Source: Chara braunii (lineage: Eukaryota; Streptophyta; Charophyceae; Charales; Characeae). Taken from it: DNA of 35,748 nucleotides. The notes beneath the pieces are model-generated. The model made no database searches and was not told the origin of the DNA. It was given only the letters and a program-made list of their open reading frames with translations. Position 1 is the first letter of the stretch. Each line of letters begins with the position of its first letter. Made by a program: the position numbers and the translations under genes. Shown piece by piece: positions 30,111 to 35,748 of this stretch. The stretch is from the NCBI GenBank assembly GCA_003427395.1, contig BFEA01000634.1:520225-555972 (forward strand), read 5' to 3'.

Positions 30111-30399
30111 AAAGAAAAGAAACATTTTTTTGGCAGAAAGTGACCCCGGGCCAGTCTGGTAGCGTAGTAATAATCATAATTCTGGAAAAAATATGTTATG
30201 CAAGAATAAATTGAACAACTTTTGCCTAATGGTCAAATCCAAACACTTTACAAAATTTGAAATGAAAAAACAAATAAGTATTATTATTTTTTTTTACAAA
30301 AAAAAAAAACAGTTTTTTCCACTGGAAAATTAAAATTTTAATTTTTAAAATTCAAAGACGAAGTAAAAAAAACAAAAACAAAAAACAAAATTTGTGCAA

Positions 30400-30422
30400 T
30401 GTAGATCTTGAAAAGATCTACA
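30400..30422. repeat. 10-bp perfect hairpin TGTAGATCTT/AAGATCTACA
   Basis: Perfect arms 30400-30409 and 30413-30422 with a 3-nt loop. Short palindromes of the type TGTAGATC...GATCTACA are, from memory, common in plant repeat DNA. It resembles the core of the hairpin at 27742. Confidence 0.85.
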
Positions 30423-30578
30423 ACATCCTTTTCACTTTTTTTTTTGAGAATTTTTTGAACCCTGAAAAAATTCTTAAAAGTTGCGGTCGCACCCCACCCG
30501 TGGCTAGAGGGCGGCGGTCGGGATACCGGCCGCATGCCGAGTTTGACCCCGCGGCCGCGGCCTCGGATGATACATAGC

Positions 30579-31351
30579 TTGTGACCAGCAAAAACGGTAA
30601 AAGGCACATCTTCGTCATGGTGGACAGGTTCAGTAAGTATGTTAGACTGATCGCTTTGCCTGAGACAGCCAGGACTCACCACGTCATCAAGTTGTTTACG
30701 GACAACTCCGTCCGTGGCTTCGATCTCCCGAAGTCCATCGTTAGTACAGCCCAACAGATGGGCACCCAACTGCAAATGACATCAGGGAACCACCCTGAGT
30801 CAAATGGCCAGGCAGAGTAGATGAACCAGGTAGTGCAGCACTTGCTTCGGCATTATATTAAGCGAAGTCAAGATGACTGGGATAAGAAGCTATACCTCAT
30901 CGCCAGCCTGTACAACAATGCTGTGCACAGCACTACCGGTATGACTCCCAACCAGCCGCATCTTGGTTGGAAGGCCAGATTTGCTCTCAACTTTCTGGTG
31001 CCTGAAAATCAGCCAACTGCAGCACCAGGCAGCATGTAGTTTGCTGTCAAGTACAAACAGATGCTGCAGCAGGCTGTCGAGCACATCAAGAGAGCTCAAG
31101 ATGCCATGGTTGTATCTGAGAACATACACAGACGACCATCTACGTTTCGGGTAGGTGAGCGAGTCTGGGTAAAGTCATCTGAGTTGGGACAGGAGATAGG
31201 AATCTCACGTGAACTGATGCCACAGTACTTTGGACCCTGGGAAGTTCTTGATGTAGTGGGAGATCAACCAGATGGTCCATATGTCATTCGCATCCCTGGT
31301 CACCTTCGAACACACTATTTTTCATGCATCCAAGTTAGCACTTTTCGCTGA
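30579..31351 (+). pseudogene. Ty3/gypsy integrase core and C-terminal module
   Basis: Right half of the split integrase. GKRHIFVMVDRFSKYVRLIA belongs to the RNase H-like catalytic core. The region that should carry the second catalytic Asp (around SDRDTRF in the family) is deleted between IVST and QQMGTQLQ near 30742. The NHPESNGQAE motif with the catalytic Glu remains and is followed at once by a TAG (30818). The frame then continues through LRHYIKRSQDDWDKKLYLIA, a second TAG near 31037, and the C-terminal GPY/F module YFGPWEVLDVVGDQPDGPYV. It is inactive by at least three independent lesions. It ends at a TGA at 31349. Confidence 0.9.
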
Positions 31352-31541
31352 AACAGAACAGTTTCCCTCCAGGCGATCAATGCTGCACCCAACCATGGAC
31401 AGACACGTAGACATTGGCAACATTGTTGAGCACAAGCTGATACCTGTGCCCAATACGCCCTCCAAAACCGCAGATGCAGAGTGCGGTTCTGACATCATAT
31501 GGATCCTAAAGAAGATCAGTGGTTTACAAGAGAAGAATTAA
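31352..31541 (+). pseudogene. Possible chromodomain-like tail of the Ty3/gypsy polyprotein
   Basis: In a shifted frame, RRSMLHPTMDRHVDIGNIVE then HKLIPVPNT lies where chromoviral elements often have a chromodomain (VxxIVEHK...). The match is limited to a few residues and the Trp/Tyr cage is not visible. Confidence 0.3.
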
Positions 31542-33319
<1,778 letters not shown>

Positions 33320-33320
33320 N

Positions 33321-34417
33321 CCACTTGGGTCCTTCTGTTCTCTTGCATTCCTACTGGGAAATGTACACGTGGATGCGACACAGAATCCCCTATCCCAAGT
33401 CATGCCAAAAAGGTTGAAATAACCCCAAAAGAACGCAGTTGTAATCGGCACCAAACATGCCATCTGATGCTCTGTCCGTAAATGTGATTCAAGGGCCTTC
33501 CATATGGCGCCATGGATTTCTCGTGTCTGTCTGATAGACCTTAAGACATGGACATAGCACCTTACCGAATGATTTGCAGATGGTAGGTAGACAACCAATC
33601 TATGTACAAGCAGCAGAAAGTGCGGAGGCAGTGTAAGAGCTTACTCGCTGCCCCTTTTTATAGTGAGGTCATGAATGCATTGCTACCCTTTATCTACATG
33701 TTCGTATACTGCCTTTTTTCACTGCTCCTGCATGCCTGACTGCACCTGGCACCGTGCAATTTTTCTGACGGGAACCGTGAGGCCGTCTGCAAGCCTGCAA
33801 ACAAAGCTTGTGCATCACAGAGCGTGGACTGGAGGCAGGAAGCTAGATGCAGCGGGCAAGGTCAGGGAGAAACGGACCGCATCCTGTAACTGTGTCTGCG
33901 AGGAGAGGTTGGCAGCTGCCTGCAAGTCAGGTAGTGATTCAAATCGCCATGCCTGCAAGTTCAGCAGCACCTGACTGCAAACTACCCACGCTGCAGAATA
34001 TTGGCCCCAACCTGTAAGTCTGGCAGAACTCTGCAGCCTGAATGTCTGACATGGAGCTGAAAGCAGATCTGCCCATTGGCTCGAAGAGCAGACGCTTCGC
34101 GTCTGAATCCCACGCATTGGAACTGAAGGATGCATTACATGAATTTACATCCGCTTCGCAGAACAAGGACCGCATGACAAGCAAGTGAGATGTTGCACGG
34201 AACTCGCTTGAGGTTGCTGTTGGGAGCACCTGCTGCAGCCTGCAACAAACTCCAGAAGGACAAGCAAGCTGGCAATACAAGCTGGTTCCTACAAGTCTCA
34301 CAAGCTGGCATCTTAGCCTGCACATGTGCCAGAAAAAGCACCCGGATTCTGGATGGGATGGTGAACGGGCAGCAGAGGCGTGATTGAATCATCTGCAGCA
34401 ATTCGCGTGAAGTATCA
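33321..34417. other. Unassigned region with scattered CTGCAAG words
   Basis: No gene supported. From 33785 to 34330 the words CTGCAAG(T/C), CCTGACTGCAAAC, CTGTAAGTCTGGCAG and CTGCAGCCTG recur irregularly, which suggests a decayed minisatellite. The downstream side of the alpha/beta hydrolase gene lies here, so its 3' untranslated region should be at the right end. Confidence 0.4.
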
Positions 34418-34670
34418 TCAGGGGGAGAGAGATCCGACCCACCGAGTCAAGACTTCATTGAATTGCTCCGGGATTTCGTCATGCGGGCAATGCCCTGCTG
34501 GCACGCTGATCTTCTCAGCACGGGGATAGAGCGACATGATCCGCTCTGCCTTTGACGGCTCAATCCAGGGATCAAGTTCTCCCCATAACAGCAGAAGGGG
34601 CAAGTTCAATTTCGCAAGAAGCTCGTCCAGGGTCGTGAATGAGGACTTAACCATGGCTGACATCCCAACT
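34418..34670 (-). CDS. Alpha/beta hydrolase, last exon
   Basis: The minus strand encodes LAKLNLPLLLLWGELDPWIE, then AERIMSLYPRAEKISVP, AGHCPHDEIPEQFNEVLT and RWVGSLSP before a TGA. The pattern LLLWGxLDPW with the acidic residue of the catalytic triad, and AGHCPHDE with the catalytic His, is typical of plant plastid-type alpha/beta hydrolases related to pheophytinase. The nucleophile Ser would be in an upstream exon outside the window or to the right. A splice acceptor CTTTGGTGGCGCAG directly precedes the exon at 34671. About 84 codons are open and the conserved residues are intact, so this is the best candidate for a living gene here. The substrate is unknown. Confidence 0.8.
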
Positions 34671-34715
34671 CTGCGCCACCAAAGGCAAACACAATTAGGA
34701 AACAAACAGGAAGAC

Positions 34716-34790
34716 TGTGTGAAAATACTAAAATAGTGTGAAAACAGTGTGAAAATAGTGTGAAAACAGTGTGGAAATAGTGGGGAAACA
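34716..34790. repeat. 12-bp minisatellite in the hydrolase intron
   Basis: AGTGTGAAAACA and AGTGTGAAAATA alternate about five times. A shorter version recurs at 35221-35255 in the duplicated segment. Confidence 0.9.
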
Positions 34791-34929
34791 GAGTGAAAAG
34801 GAGGAGGAAAATGACTAGAGAAGGGGAAACCAATGTGAAGGCATCGGAAACCATATGACAACATGACAACTGCAGAAAAGGCAAGGCCCAGATTTTCACT
34901 CATACCTCTTAACTTCTCAAATCGTTTTA

Positions 34930-35094
34930 ATGGGACGCTGGACCCATTTTCCAGCAGGTGTGGCTCCCCACCAACAGAATGGAGCATCCGGAACGCTCAC
35001 TAGGGGAGGTTTCTCGTATCACCCCCCCTAGCGACGCTGTCCTGGCTTTTCAAAGCAAAAAAAAAAAGAAAAAAAAAAGAAAAGGAAAAAGAAA
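34930..35094 (+). mobile_element. LINE tail copy with 3' stem-loop and poly(A)
   Basis: ATGGGACGCTGGACCC, CCAGCAGGTGTGGCTCCCCA and CCAACAGAATGGAGC match the recurrent tail. A stem-loop follows: CTAGGGG (35000-35006) pairs with CCCCTAG (35025-35031) and GGT with ACC, around TTCTCGTATC. An A/G-rich poly(A) ends at 35094. It sits antisense to the hydrolase gene and separates the real exon from its partial duplicate. Confidence 0.85.
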
Positions 35095-35310
35095 GGGCAA
35101 GTTCAATTTCGCAATAAGCTCTTCCAGAGGCGTGAACGAGGACTTCACCAAGGCTGACAGCCCGACTCTGCACCCCCAAAGGCAAAATTATTTTGGAACT
35201 CTAGAAACAAACAGGAGTTTACAGTGTGAAAATAGTGTGGAAACAGTGTGAAAAGGTGGAAGACGCCTAGAGGAGAATGGGCATGGGAAACCATGTAACA
35301 ACCTCAGGAA
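35095..35310 (-). pseudogene. Partial duplicate of the hydrolase last exon plus intron
   Basis: On the minus strand an acceptor-like CTTTGGGGGTGCAG is followed by an open stretch encoding VGLSALVKSSFTPLEELIAK then LNLP, against VGMSAMVKSSFTTLDELLAKLNLP in the intact exon. The copy is cut at exactly the position where LINE poly(A) begins (35094/35095). Intron sequence with the AGTGTGAAAA minisatellite is also duplicated. The two exon copies differ at about 11 of 88 bases, and the amino-acid changes are conservative, so both seem to have been under constraint for some time. It cannot encode the catalytic region. Confidence 0.75.
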
Positions 35311-35371
35311 GAAGATGTGAGAGCAAAGTACACAAATTCTAAGTTCTAACTGAAATGGTACATAAATTCAC

Positions 35372-35407
<36 letters not shown>

Positions 35408-35748
35408 CAGTTTCATGTATGCCTGTTTTCTCATGTTGATTGTCCTTTCTGTTATTTTTTCTAAGCACTTTCTGTGTGTTTGAGTGAGCAAGGCTGCTAA
35501 ATAGTAGGTGTTCCATAGTTTGGAGTGCCCGCAGGACTCCTAGGGGACCCACTTTGTCCATGATATCTGTGTGGTGCTTATGGTGTGTGGGTGATGACAG
35601 ACGTCCGTTGGAGTGACCCCCTGGCTCAGTGGGTGGTGGGAACTGTTACATGCTGCGCATGCACACGCAGGCCATTTTCCAGGCCCTGCGCCCTTCAGCC
35701 AAAAAGCCTAGAATTCAGCCTGAAAACAGGGGCCTACAGTCCCTGTGT
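35311..35748. other. Unassigned, probably hydrolase intron or upstream flank
   Basis: No exon recognised. It contains an (AC)n microsatellite at 35373-35403. TGGCTCAGTGGGTGG near 35622 looks like an RNA polymerase III A box, but no B box follows. Confidence 0.4.

Larger units (their letters stand above)
28190..30280 (+). repeat. Four-copy internal module of the 2.4 kb insertion
   Basis: A module of TCTGGAAAAAATATGTTATG, CAGAAGAATAAA, GAACAACTTTTGCCTCA, GGTCA and TTCTTTACCAAATTTGAAAT recurs. Copies are at about 28381-28475, 29008-29035 (short), 29155-29260 continuing at 29697-29725 after the SINE, and 30180-30270. Each is preceded by a GC-rich stretch containing GGGCC-type words and by TAATAATAAT. 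Confidence 0.75.
28161..30578. mobile_element. 2.4 kb insertion with 8-bp target-site duplication (DNA-transposon-like)
   Basis: TTGTGACC is duplicated on both sides (28153-28160 and 30579-30586), in a position where deleting the insert brings the integrase frame back into register. The ends are imperfect inverted repeats: left TATGAATC...GGCGGCGGCCAGG, right, read inwards, CTATGTATC...GAGGCCGCGGCCG, both leading into GC-rich blocks. An 8-bp (possibly 9-bp) duplication plus inverted ends fits a non-autonomous hAT- or Mutator-type element. No transposase frame is seen. Inside lie four copies of an internal module, poly(A) tracts, a SINE and a LINE tail. The insertion must be younger than the Ty3/gypsy element. 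Confidence 0.7.

Noticed and set aside
35615-35690. TGGCTCAGTGGGTGG as a SINE head at the right edge
   Set aside because: No B box within 70 bases downstream.

Overview
The window looks like nuclear DNA of a land plant, in a gene-poor, heterochromatin-like tract made of nested transposable elements. Codon-dense bacterial-style genes and operons are absent. What is present is a decayed L1-type LINE, tRNA-derived SINEs with target-site duplications, a Ty3/gypsy integrase remnant, microsatellites, long poly(A) tracts, a terminal exon of a plant-type alpha/beta hydrolase, and a 3.4 kb mosaic of plant mitochondrial gene pieces. A group I intron in the mitochondrial cox1 piece, at about codon 292, points to a seed-free plant (lycophyte, fern or bryophyte) rather than a flowering plant. 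That placement is inference from remembered intron distributions.

Layout. 1-7255: three LINE copies, one antisense fragment, one nearly full-length decayed element (1283-6569) and one 5'-truncated copy. 7267-7381: an inverted repeat. 7774-14430: antisense, pyrimidine-rich, non-coding retroposon-like units that end in poly(A) and share a 3' tail with the LINEs; one carries a clean SINE insertion. 14530-15124: assembly gap. 15125-16026: a tandem repeat and a SINE with two tRNA-like modules. 16027-17498: unassigned. 17499-20943: nuclear mitochondrial insertion with pieces of atp1, cox1 (three places), a maturase-like intron relic, nad5, nad4, cob and atp4 in mixed order and orientation. 20944-24720: mostly unassigned, with LINE fragments and one 143-codon frame. 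24721-27000: third copy of the antisense retroposon. 27895-31351: Ty3/gypsy integrase split by a 2.4 kb element (28161-30578) with an 8-bp target-site duplication; that element itself contains a SINE and a LINE tail. 31352-34417: unassigned, possibly LTR, plus microsatellites. 34418-35310: last exon of an alpha/beta hydrolase on the minus strand, and a partial diverged duplicate exon cut by a LINE tail.

The only sequence likely to belong to a working gene is the alpha/beta hydrolase exon. The most interesting pattern is that a LINE and a large non-coding retroposon share the same terminal tail in about ten copies, which suggests a partner relation in which the non-coding element borrows the LINE machinery. 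All calls come from reading the sequence by eye; no database search was possible.
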